Below the pieces are notes generated by a model. The model was not told the origin of the DNA. It saw only the letters and a list, made by a program, of their open reading frames with translations, and ran no database searches. A stretch of 14,876 nt of DNA from JAICWY01 sp964531205. Its GTDB lineage: Bacteria; Vulcanimicrobiota; Vulcanimicrobiia; Vulcanimicrobiales; Vulcanimicrobiaceae. Made by a program: the position numbers and the translations under genes. Of this stretch, positions 6,523-12,932 are shown in pieces. The DNA lies in NCBI GenBank assembly GCA_964531205.1, contig CAZHGH010000078.1, positions 1 to 14,876 on the forward strand, written 5' to 3'. How positions within the stretch are numbered: position 1 is the stretch's first letter; each line of letters opens with the position of its first letter.

Positions 6523-7400
6523 TCGCTGCAGCAACACTTCGCGGCGTCTGCGCCGCCGTTATTACACCCGTGGACGCATCGCTGCGTCCCGATCCGCAGC
6601 TCGCGATTCCCTATTATCGCGACTTGCTTGCGCGCGGATGCGATGCGTTAAACGTGCTCGGAACGACCGGCGAGGCATTCTCTCTTTCCGTCGACGATCG
6701 TTTGCGCTTTATGGAGGCCGTAGCGGGCAGCGATTTGCCGCGCGACCGCATGATGGTAGGAACCGGCGCCGCCGCTCTGGGCGATGCGATCCGTTTGACG
6801 GCCGCTGCATTTCGCTTAGGCTTCGGTGCCGCGCTCATCATGCCGCCGTTCTTTTTTCGCGACGTGCCCGATGATGGCGTCGTGCGCTTTTTCGAACTCT
6901 TGTTTGGCGCAGTGCATCCACCGCAAGGCCGTACGTTTCTCTATAACTTTCCTCAAATGAGCGGAGTACGGTTTCATCCGCAACTCGTGGATCGTCTGAT
7001 GAGTGCGTTTCCCGGCGTCATCGCCGGAATGAAGGACAGCTCAAACGATTCGGCATTGCAAGAAGCGGTCGCGAAAGTTCGTGCGCATCTCGCGATCTTT
7101 CCGAGTTCCGAAGCATATTTGACTGTCGCACGCGCTAATGGTTTGGCGGGATGCATTTCCGGAAGCGTCGCGCTGTGGCCCGAACTGGCCGCGGAGGTGT
7201 GGCGCGGCAATGAGGAAAAGCAGCAGCACCTGGCGGCGATGCGCGCCGCACTTGCCGGCTTCTCACTCATCAACTGCGTCCGCTTTCTCTCCGCACGACG
7301 CGCAAACAACCCCGCCTGGGAGCGCTGCCTACCTCCTCTCTCACCGCTTTCAAAGGAAAGCACGCTCTTATTGACCGATGCGCTGGAGAAAGTGCAATGA
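6519..7400 (+). CDS. DapA/NAL-superfamily lyase or aldolase (class I), probably not DapA
   Basis: The protein has 293 residues, the usual size of this TIM-barrel family, whose members form a Schiff base with a pyruvate-like keto acid. Motifs are GTTGE (48-52), the proton-relay Tyr142 (YNFPQMSG), the Schiff-base Lys172 (AGMKDSS) and GCISGSVAL (211-219). Dihydrodipicolinate synthase has an Arg in the segment after YN (PSRTG) that binds the aspartate-semialdehyde carboxylate; here it is PQMSG. True DapA activity is therefore unlikely, and an N-acetylneuraminate-lyase-like or hydroxyproline-type deaminase role is possible. The ATG at 6519 overlaps the proline dehydrogenase TGA. AGGAG lies at 6501-6505. 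Its place in a proline/glutamate cluster suggests amino-acid breakdown, by inference. Confidence 0.88.
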   Translation: MIAAATLRGVCAAVITPVDASLRPDPQLAIPYYRDLLARGCDALNVLGTTGEAFSLSVDDRLRFMEAVAGSDLPRDRMMVGTGAAALGDAIRLTAAAFRLGFGAALIMPPFFFRDVPDDGVVRFFELLFGAVHPPQGRTFLYNFPQMSGVRFHPQLVDRLMSAFPGVIAGMKDSSNDSALQEAVAKVRAHLAIFPSSEAYLTVARANGLAGCISGSVALWPELAAEVWRGNEEKQQHLAAMRAALAGFSLINCVRFLSARRANNPAWERCLPPLSPLSKESTLLLTDALEKVQ

Positions 7401-7401
7401 C

Positions 7402-7686
7402 ATGGTCATAGTCTCCATCCACTTCACTTTTCCGCCCGAAGACGCCGACAAAGCGGAAGCGATGCTGCGAGAGCTGCGTGATGCGTCACGCAAGGAAGAA
7501 GGCGTCGTAGATTACACCGTCGCTCGAAGTGCGGAAAAGCCGAACGTATTCGCGCTGTGGGAGGTGTACCGCGACAAAGCTGCTTTTGAAGCTCATAGGG
7601 AAACGGATCACTTCAAACGCCTCGTTATGGACGGCGTTCGCCCAATGGCTCAGGAACGAAGTGCGGAAACGGTATATCCTATTTGA
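7402..7686 (+). CDS. ABM-domain (YgiN-like) putative quinol monooxygenase
   Basis: This 94-residue protein matches the antibiotic-biosynthesis-monooxygenase fold (dimeric ferredoxin-like alpha+beta). It has an opening strand VIVSIHFTF, a helix over 14-29, GVVDYTV (about 33-39), the typical FALWEVYRDKAAFEAHRET (about 49-67) and HFKRL. Family members are small cofactor-free oxygenases or quinone-handling proteins. The start is the ATG at 7402, with GGAGAAAG at 7385-7392; its stop is the TGA at 7684-7686. It begins 1 nt after the preceding stop and closes the glutamate dehydrogenase cluster as far as visible, because the assembly gap starts 18 nt later. A link between this protein and the quinone used by proline dehydrogenase would be attractive but is untested. 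Confidence 0.88.
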   Translation: MVIVSIHFTFPPEDADKAEAMLRELRDASRKEEGVVDYTVARSAEKPNVFALWEVYRDKAAFEAHRETDHFKRLVMDGVRPMAQERSAETVYPI

Positions 7687-7704
7687 GAAAGAGGCCGTGC
7701 AGAC

Positions 7705-7804
7705 NNNNNNNNNNNNNNNNNNNNNNNNNNNNNNNNNNNNNNNNNNNNNNNNNNNNNNNNNNNNNNNNNNNNNNNNNNNNNNNNNNNNNNNNNNNNNNNN
7801 NNNN
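7705..7804. other. Assembly gap (100 N)
   Basis: Exactly 100 N occur, the conventional filler for a gap of unknown size. The true distance between the ABM gene and the NifU gene is not known, and genes may be missing. Frames that appear to cross it are artefacts. Confidence 0.98.
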
Positions 7805-8031
7805 ATCTGCACGACCTCGTTGATCTCTGGGACTTCGGCGCGGACGACTTGTTCGATTGCGCCTTTCAGGGTCATGTTTGAAGCCGGACACCCGCCGCAT
7901 GCTCCGAGCATTTGCACGAAGGCGGTGCCGTTTTCAACTTTGATGAGCCACACTTCACCGCCGTCCATTTGAATGCCGGGCCGCACTTTGTCGAGTGCGG
8001 CGTTGACTCGTTCCTCTAAACTATTCTCCAT
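7805..8031 (-). CDS. NifU C-terminal-domain Fe-S scaffold protein, 3' end lost in gap
   Basis: 75 residues are visible from the ATG at 8031. The protein is a stand-alone NifU/Nfu domain that holds a transient [4Fe-4S] cluster between two subunits and passes it to target proteins. Motifs are RPGIQMDGGEV (17-27) and the ligand pair Cys45/Cys48 in ACGGCPASNMTLKGAIE (44-60). Stand-alone forms usually have about 75-90 residues, so only a short tail is missing. The start lies inside the 3' end of the aldolase gene (11-nt overlap, 8021-8031), with TATGGAGAATAG shared. That implies co-transcription and translational coupling. A direct functional link between aldolase and Fe-S assembly is not obvious. 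Confidence 0.92.
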
Positions 8032-8929
8032 AGCCCTTCATGAGATCGTGAATGCGGCCCGCGACTTGCAACGCGTCGTTCCAGTCACGCTGCCACATGT
8101 TGCGTCCGAAGATCAGTCCGACGCAGCCGGCTTCCAGCGCAAGCTGCGCTTTGTGAATCGTATCTTCGTCGCTGATTTTGCTTCCGCCGGAAACCAAGAC
8201 GAGCGAACGTCCGGCGGATTTCACGACTTTACGCAATCCCTCGAGTTCAGACAGCTCCAAGGTATTGTAGGGTTTCGGCAATTTGTCCGCTGTCGCCGCA
8301 TCCCACTTCGGAACGTTCAGCTTGATGATGTCGGCTCCGACTTCACACGCAACGCGTGCCGCATAATCGACGGCATAGAGCGAATCGATACCGCCTTTGG
8401 CTTTTATGGCCGCACCGCGCGGGTACGCCCAAATGACGAGCGGCATGCCGTATTTCTCACATTCGCGGCGCACTTCGTTGCATTGCGCGAGGTCGACGTC
8501 TTGCGCGGGACTTCCGACATAAAGCGTATATCCGACTGCGTCCGCACCAAGACGCACCGCGTCCTCAACGGAAGACGTGAGCGAACTGAACGCGTCATCA
8601 TCGCTCGGAACGTTCGTCTTACCGTTGATCTTCAGAAGCAGCGGCACTTTGCCCGCGTACTGTTTGTGATATTTCTCGGCGAGACCGATGTGCAGCGCGA
8701 TTCCGGAAAAGTTTCCCTCGACTGCTAAGCGATAAATCCAATCGGTGTCGATGGACTCGGGATTGGAGAAGAAATCGACCGGTCCATGTTCGAGGCCTTG
8801 ATCGATCGGCAGCATCATGAGCGTGCCGTTGGCGGGGCCGTGTTCGTACATCAAACGGTGCAGGCGCACACGTTTGCCTACGGATAGATTCATTTCGTCG
8901 AACGTCGGCCGACGCACCGGTGCTAGCAT
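8021..8929 (-). CDS. Class I fructose-bisphosphate aldolase (DhnA/archaeal type, DeoC/FbaB family)
   Basis: This 302-residue TIM-barrel enzyme cleaves fructose-1,6-bisphosphate to DHAP and glyceraldehyde-3-phosphate through a Schiff base, without metal. Motifs are PIDQGLEHGP (41-50, catalytic Asp43), Lys100 in LLLKING, Tyr169 in AYPRG, Schiff-base Lys203 in ADIIKLNVPK (199-208), and phosphate-binding SGGSK (247-251) and FGRN (274-277). The ATG at 8929 has GGGAGAA 7 nt upstream, a good ribosome site. Related proteins include bifunctional FBP aldolase/phosphatases and 2-amino-3,7-dideoxy-heptulosonate synthase; the motif set favours aldolase. It is the first gene of a two-gene unit with the NifU protein and is divergent from the gene at 9010. 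Confidence 0.9.
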   Translation of the reverse strand: MLAPVRRPTFDEMNLSVGKRVRLHRLMYEHGPANGTLMMLPIDQGLEHGPVDFFSNPESIDTDWIYRLAVEGNFSGIALHIGLAEKYHKQYAGKVPLLLKINGKTNVPSDDDAFSSLTSSVEDAVRLGADAVGYTLYVGSPAQDVDLAQCNEVRRECEKYGMPLVIWAYPRGAAIKAKGGIDSLYAVDYAARVACEVGADIIKLNVPKWDAATADKLPKPYNTLELSELEGLRKVVKSAGRSLVLVSGGSKISDEDTIHKAQLALEAGCVGLIFGRNMWQRDWNDALQVAGRIHDLMKGYGE

Positions 8930-8964
8930 TTTTTCGTTCTCCCTTTATCAGCGGATCATGGGCT

Positions 8965-8994
8965 ACCCCTCGACAGGCCCGGGGTCCTTCGACG
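8965..8994. repeat. Degenerate repeat/inverted repeat, possible copy 3 of the intergenic family
   Basis: ACCCC (8965-8969) and GGGGT (8981-8985) form an inverted repeat around TCGACAGGCCC. CCTTCGAC (8986-8993) follows and resembles the 5' half of copy 1. It fills most of the 80-nt gap between the divergent aldolase and dehydrogenase starts, so it may also overlap their promoters. Assignment to the same repeat family is tentative. Confidence 0.3.
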
Positions 8995-9009
8995 GCTAAA
9001 GGCGAGCGC

Positions 9010-9885
9010 GTGAACGTTGGGTTTATCGGCATCGGCGCCATGGGAGAGCCGATGTCGCTTTCATTACGGCGCGCAGGGTTTGCGGTCACCGCGACCGCTC
9101 ATCGAAATCGCGAACGCCTCGAGCGCATTCTTCGTGAAGGCGTTTCGGAGGCGGCCGATCCTGCAGCCGTTGCCGCTGCCAGCGACGTCGTTATCACGTG
9201 CGTTCCGGACGCGCCGCAGGTGGAAGATGCGCTGTTCGGTTCGCGCGGCGCAGCGGCGGGAGCGCGCAAAGGCACCACGTTCATCGATATGTCGACGATC
9301 TCGCCTGTAGCGACCCGGCAATTTGCCGAGCGGCTGCAGGCCGCCGGCTTTGCGTTTTTGGATGCGCCGGTCAGCGGCGGACCCGCGCGCGCTGCGTCGG
9401 GGACCCTCACGATTATGGCCGGCGGGTCGCCCGAAGACTTCGCTCGCGTTGAACCGGTCCTCAAAGCCATGGGTACTCCGCACTACGTTGGCGCCGTTGG
9501 CCTGGGCGAGACGGTCAAATTGGTCAATCAACTCATCATCGCGAATGTTATGATTGCCAACGCCGAGGCCCTAACCTTCGCGGAGAAGGCCGGAGCCAAA
9601 CTCGAATCCGTGCGCGGGGTGCTCGCGACTGCAACTGCTTCCAACTATCTATTGAACGAGTGGTTGCCGAAAACGTGGTTTGCAGGTACGTTTGAAGGAG
9701 GCTTTGCTTTGGATCTGCTTCGGAAAGACCTCCGGGCGGCCTTGGACGCGGCCGGGGCGATGAAGATGCCGATGCCGGCATCGGGATTCGCGTATCAAAT
9801 GTACACGCTTCAATCTGCAGCAGGCGACGGAGGCCTGGACTATAGCGCAATTGCGAAATTCTATGAGCACGTCGCTGGAAACTAA
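9010..9885 (+). CDS. 3-hydroxyisobutyrate dehydrogenase-family (beta-hydroxyacid) oxidoreductase
   Basis: The protein has 291 residues from the GTG at 9010, with AAAGG about 7 nt upstream. This start puts the nucleotide-binding strand MNVGFIGIGAMGEP at the N-terminus, as usual in the family. GxGxMG is at 7-12. The substrate motif DAPVSGGPARA is at 118-128. The catalytic Lys170 lies in GETVKLVNQ (166-174), with Asn173 following. His31-Arg32-Asn33-Arg34 after the second strand suggests NADP(H). The family includes 3-hydroxyisobutyrate, tartronate-semialdehyde and glyoxylate/succinic-semialdehyde reductases; the substrate is not decided by these motifs. It overlaps the phoB start by 23 nt, so it probably leads the phosphate-regulator transcript although it has no known role in phosphate control. 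Confidence 0.9.
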   Translation: MNVGFIGIGAMGEPMSLSLRRAGFAVTATAHRNRERLERILREGVSEAADPAAVAAASDVVITCVPDAPQVEDALFGSRGAAAGARKGTTFIDMSTISPVATRQFAERLQAAGFAFLDAPVSGGPARAASGTLTIMAGGSPEDFARVEPVLKAMGTPHYVGAVGLGETVKLVNQLIIANVMIANAEALTFAEKAGAKLESVRGVLATATASNYLLNEWLPKTWFAGTFEGGFALDLLRKDLRAALDAAGAMKMPMPASGFAYQMYTLQSAAGDGGLDYSAIAKFYEHVAGN

Positions 9886-10600
9886 ACGCGGGTCGTTTAA
9901 CAAACACCCCGACTTTAATAAAAAGATCCTCGTCGTCGACGACGAGGCCGCGATCTTACAGACGCTGCGCTATAACTTGGAGCGGAGCGGTTATACCGTC
10001 GTCACGGCCAGCGACGGACGAAGCGCAGTTGCGATTGCGCAACGCGAGCAGCCCGATCTCATCGTACTGGACATCATGCTTCCGGTTCTGGACGGCATCG
10101 AAGCGTGCAAAGAGATTCGGAAGAACAGCTCCGTGCCGATCATCATGCTGACCGCAAAAGATCAGGAGATCGATAAGGTTCTCGCGTTGGAGCTCGGCGC
10201 GGACGACTACGTCACCAAGCCGTTTGCCTTACACGAATTTCTTGCACGCGTGAAAGCGCGTTTGCGCCGCCCTGCACCGCTTACGCCGCAGGATCGCGAA
10301 CATGCGATCTCGCTCGGCGGCATCGTACTCGATCCGTCGCGCCAGCATCTTACCGTGCGCGGCAAAGACGTATCGTTAGCACCGAAAGAGTTCTCGCTCT
10401 TACGCGTGCTCATGGAGAACGCGGGCCGCGTCGTGACGCGCCAAACTTTGCTCGATAAGGTCTGGGGATACGATTTCGAAGGCGAACAACAAACGGTCAG
10501 CGTTCACATTCGCTGGCTTCGCGAAAAGATCGAAGAAGATTCGCGAAATCCGCGGCACATCATTACGGTGCGCAGCCGCGGGTATATGTTTAAGGAGTAA
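9863..10600 (+). CDS. phoB: Phosphate response regulator PhoB (OmpR family)
   Basis: This 245-residue regulator has a receiver domain over about 21-135: Asp26-Asp27, phosphoacceptor Asp70 (VLDIMLP), Thr97 (LTAKD) and Lys119 (TKPF). An OmpR-type winged helix covers about 147-244 (LAPKEFSLLRVLMENAG, then HIRWLREKIE and the wing ITVRSRGYMFKE). Its place before phoR and the pst genes makes PhoB/PhoP the best name. The ATG at 9863 overlaps the upstream dehydrogenase by 23 nt and adds a polar 20-residue N-terminal tail before the first strand; there is no clear ribosome site. It should bind the CTTAA-type direct repeats before pstC. No such repeat lies before phoB itself, so auto-activation is not apparent. 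Confidence 0.92.
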   Translation: MSTSLETKRGSFNKHPDFNKKILVVDDEAAILQTLRYNLERSGYTVVTASDGRSAVAIAQREQPDLIVLDIMLPVLDGIEACKEIRKNSSVPIIMLTAKDQEIDKVLALELGADDYVTKPFALHEFLARVKARLRRPAPLTPQDREHAISLGGIVLDPSRQHLTVRGKDVSLAPKEFSLLRVLMENAGRVVTRQTLLDKVWGYDFEGEQQTVSVHIRWLREKIEEDSRNPRHIITVRSRGYMFKE

Positions 10601-10606
10601 TTCATC
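10592..10606 (+). promoter_or_regulatory. Ribosome binding site with ATC start codon for phoR
   Basis: AAGGAG (10592-10597) is a full-strength Shine-Dalgarno sequence that overlaps the end of phoB. Six bases later comes ATC (10604-10606), in the phoR frame. No ATG, GTG or TTG occurs in that frame between the phoB stop and the GTG at 10646, and that GTG has no ribosome site. The spacing is ideal only for ATC. Confidence 0.55.
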
Positions 10607-11788
10607 GGCCTCGAGCTCATAGCGTTCGGCACGTTCGTACTTGGCGTGGCCGGCGGGTTATTTTTGCGGCGAAGCCGCAACGGCGGCGGGTCTACTGCTT
10701 TATCGCAAGAGCCTGCACACGAACGCAACACCGAGGTAGACGATCGTTTTGATGCGCTGATTCGCGCATTGCCGCTCGGCGTTGTCATGCTGGACCGCCG
10801 CCTTCGCGTGCGTTTCGCCAACCGCGCCGCCGCCGCAATTTTCGGCTTCGAGCGGGCGCGCGTACGGAACACACATCTTATCGCTGCCATTCCGTCGATT
10901 GAGTTGGAGCAGCGCGCGCAGGCTGCGCTGCGCGGCGAGCGGCCTGGTTCGCCGCCGCTGATTGTTACCGGTAAAAACGTCAACCGCTCGTACTCCGTCT
11001 CAGTGTATCCAATGATCGCGCCGAGCAACGACGCGGAAGAGAAAACGGAAACCACCGGCGTGTTGCTGCTCGCCGAAGATCAAACCGAACTGCTAAAACT
11101 CGAGCGTGCGCGTCAAGAATTTTTGACGAACGTCTCCCACGAATTGCGCACGCCGCTCTCTTCCGTCAAACTCATGCTCGAAACCGTAGTGGAATCTGGC
11201 GATGAAGAAGCGCAGAAGATCTTTCTGCCGCAGGCGCTGGGTCAAGTCGATAGATTGGCGACGCTGGTGCAACGATTGCTGGAACAGGCGCGGGTCGAGT
11301 CGGGCGAGCTGGTCCTCAAGATCGAAGAGATCGATCTCGAAGAAGTCGCGCAGCCGATCGTTACGTCATTCCAGCCGCAAGCCGCGGGCCATGGTGTGAA
11401 CTTGGATTTGCGTGTATTGCGTCCGGCAATCATTGAAGCGGACGAACATCGCCTCTCGCAAGTGTTCGTGAATCTGGTCGACAACGCCCTACGGTACACA
11501 CCTGAGGGCGGAACGGTTTCCGTAACGATCGATGTGGAGGACGGCTACGGGGTCATCCGCGTAAGCGACACCGGCATCGGGATTCCGTACAAAGATTTGC
11601 CGTACGTGTTCGAACGGTTTTATGTCGTCGATCGCTCGCGCGCTCGCGGATTCAGCGGTGCCGGGCTCGGGTTGTCAATCGTGAAGCAAATCGCCGAAGC
11701 GCACGGCGGCAACGTGCAAGTCGAATCGACGTTGGGATCCGGCACGACGTTCACCGTTCGCATTCCGGTCGTAAGCGTTCAGCCTTAA
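10604..11788 (+). CDS. phoR: Phosphate sensor histidine kinase PhoR
   Basis: Read from ATC at 10604, the protein has 394 residues. It opens with one membrane helix (about 2-20, hydrophobic and Gly-rich) and an RRSR stop-transfer signal. A PAS domain follows (about 45-165: LPLGVVMLDRRLRVRFANRA at about 56-75). The HisKA domain has NVSHELRTPLSSVK (176-189) with phosphorylated His179. The HATPase_c domain has an N-box with VNLVDNALRY (289-298), a G1 box DTGIGIP (322-328) and a G2 box GAGLGLS (352-358). If the GTG at 10646 were used, the protein would have 380 residues and lose most of the membrane anchor. The stop is the TAA at 11786-11788. As in other PhoR proteins there is no large periplasmic domain, consistent with sensing through the Pst transporter and PhoU. 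It forms a pair with PhoB. Confidence 0.9.
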   Translation: MGLELIAFGTFVLGVAGGLFLRRSRNGGGSTALSQEPAHERNTEVDDRFDALIRALPLGVVMLDRRLRVRFANRAAAAIFGFERARVRNTHLIAAIPSIELEQRAQAALRGERPGSPPLIVTGKNVNRSYSVSVYPMIAPSNDAEEKTETTGVLLLAEDQTELLKLERARQEFLTNVSHELRTPLSSVKLMLETVVESGDEEAQKIFLPQALGQVDRLATLVQRLLEQARVESGELVLKIEEIDLEEVAQPIVTSFQPQAAGHGVNLDLRVLRPAIIEADEHRLSQVFVNLVDNALRYTPEGGTVSVTIDVEDGYGVIRVSDTGIGIPYKDLPYVFERFYVVDRSRARGFSGAGLGLSIVKQIAEAHGGNVQVESTLGSGTTFTVRIPVVSVQP

Positions 11789-11827
11789 GCTGCCGATAAT
11801 CTGCTCCTAAGGTGGCAATGGTTTGAT
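11784..11827 (+). promoter_or_regulatory. Weak Pho-box-like promoter before the 51-codon ORF
   Basis: CTTAAG (11784-11789, over the phoR stop), GATAAT (11795-11800) and CCTAAG (11806-11811) sit on an 11-nt period. After the last one comes a 10-nt spacer, then TTTGAT (11822-11827; 4 of 6 matches to TATAAT). The ATG follows 6 nt later at 11834. The geometry equals that of the stronger sites at 11985 and 14673, but the hexamers are poorer. Confidence 0.3.
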
Positions 11828-11833
11828 AGAGGC

Positions 11834-11989
11834 ATGCAGCCGATCGAGTTTGATGGCTTCGACGATTGGCCCGGCTTGCGCAGCGATCTGCTTGCGTTTA
11901 TCAACGAGTTTTGCACTCATATGACGCTTGCGCAGGCAAAAGAATGGTTCGACGACGCGTTCACGCATGTGCCGCTCAGGCGGCCTTAA
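11834..11989 (+). CDS. Small hypothetical protein (51 aa) between phoR and pstC
   Basis: An ATG-to-TAA frame of 51 residues lies in the 259-nt space between phoR and pstC. The product is acidic and aromatic at its N-terminus (IEFDGFDDWPGL). A predicted helix follows (RSDLLAFINEF), then MTLAQAKEWFDDAFTHV and a basic end (LRRP). Codon use looks like the neighbouring genes, and the residue pattern resembles a folded helical protein rather than random translation. No signal peptide or membrane segment is seen. GAGG lies only 1 nt before the ATG, too close for a ribosome site, so translation may be leaderless from the TTTGAT box. Its stop codon overlaps the first hexamer of the pst Pho box. I do not recognise the family. 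It could be a small Pho-regulon regulator, but only its position suggests that. Confidence 0.5.
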   Translation: MQPIEFDGFDDWPGLRSDLLAFINEFCTHMTLAQAKEWFDDAFTHVPLRRP

Positions 11990-12038
11990 TACTCCTTAAG
12001 ATTCGCTTAAGGAAGGCTTACATTCCGCTCCGTACGAT
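11985..12038 (+). promoter_or_regulatory. Pho box (four CTTAA-type direct repeats) and -10 of the pst operon
   Basis: CTTAAT (11985), CTTAAG (11995), CTTAAG (12006) and CTTACA (12017) are direct hexamer repeats at 10-, 11- and 11-nt steps. Exactly 10 nt after the last comes TACGAT (12033-12038) as the -10. OmpR-family PhoB/PhoP proteins are known to bind direct repeats with 11-nt periodicity that replace the -35 (for example TTAACA-like repeats in Bacillus). The layout fits a PhoB-activated promoter for pstCAB. The TTG start of pstC lies 9 nt past the -10, implying almost no leader. Confidence 0.7.
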
Positions 12039-12047
12039 GATTAAGCT

Positions 12048-12932
12048 TTGATCGCTAGTCGACCCGGAATCGCTCACGCCCAAGAGCGTGTAGCCTCTAC
12101 CGCTTTATTTTCTGCGAGTGCCTTCGTCATCGTCGCGATGGGCGCAATCATCGCGTACCTCGCGTACATGGGCTTGCAACTCTTTTTCGTAGACCACGTC
12201 AGCCCGCTGGTCTTTTTGTTTTCACCGGTCTTCGATACCGACGGCCACCACCCAGGGGCGCTCGTCTTCATCCTGGGTTCGATTTTTATCACGCTCTTTG
12301 CGATTTGCGTGGGCGGACCGTTCGGCGTCGCAGTCGGCATATTTTTGTCGCAGCTTGCGCCGCCGCGAATGGCGACGTTTATGAAGCCGACCATCGAGAT
12401 TCTCGTCGGCATCCCGTCCGTTGTGTACGGTTGGCTCGGGCTCACGCTGCTCGCGCCGTTGATTCGCCATACCACGGGCAGTTTGACCGGTTACGGTTTA
12501 CTAACGGCCGGCATCGTGCTCTCGATCATGATTCTGCCGACGGTGATTTCGCTTTCGGAAGATGCGTTGCGCGCGGTGCACGTCTCTTTAAAGGAAGGAT
12601 CGATGGCGCTTGGCGCGACGCGCTGGCAAACCATTTGGAGCGTGTTGCTGCCGGCGGCGCGTAGCGGATTGACGGTTGCAGTTATTCTGGGCATTGCACG
12701 CGCGATCGGTGAAGCGCTCGCGGTGCAAATGGTCATCGGCAACAGCGCGATTCTTCCGAAAAGCTTGCTCTCACCGACTGCCGCGCTGACGACGGAGATC
12801 GTTACCGATATGGGCAGTGCCCAAGAAGGCACCGTGCTGTATCACTCGCTGTTCTCGATGGCATTCTTGCTTTTACTTATCGCGATGGCGTTAATTCTCG
12901 GCGTGCGGTTCGCACTGAAGCGGAGCACGTAG
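12048..12932 (+). CDS. pstC: Phosphate ABC transporter permease PstC
   Basis: This 294-residue inner-membrane permease belongs to the high-affinity phosphate importer. About six membrane segments are visible, near 18-47, 70-103, 116-140, 148-170, 207-231 and 264-288. The EAA loop that contacts PstB reads EGSMALGATRWQTIWSVLLP (183-202). The start is TTG at 12048: an in-frame TAA lies just upstream, and the next ATG would cut into the first membrane helix. No Shine-Dalgarno sequence is present, and the -10 box ends 9 nt before the TTG. The gene is the first of pstCAB and ends with TAG sharing one base with the GTG of pstA. The substrate-binding PstS gene, usually upstream, is absent here. Confidence 0.95.
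   Translation: MIASRPGIAHAQERVASTALFSASAFVIVAMGAIIAYLAYMGLQLFFVDHVSPLVFLFSPVFDTDGHHPGALVFILGSIFITLFAICVGGPFGVAVGIFLSQLAPPRMATFMKPTIEILVGIPSVVYGWLGLTLLAPLIRHTTGSLTGYGLLTAGIVLSIMILPTVISLSEDALRAVHVSLKEGSMALGATRWQTIWSVLLPAARSGLTVAVILGIARAIGEALAVQMVIGNSAILPKSLLSPTAALTTEIVTDMGSAQEGTVLYHSLFSMAFLLLLIAMALILGVRFALKRST

Noticed and set aside
7486..8031. Single minus-strand frame joining the NifU protein to sequence left of the gap
   Set aside because: It runs through 100 N. The left part is antisense to the ABM gene, so the fusion is an artefact of the gap length.
10646..10648. GTG start for phoR
   Set aside because: It has no ribosome site and it cuts into the membrane helix; the ATC at 10604 with AAGGAG fits better. 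It is kept as the fallback if ATC is disproved.
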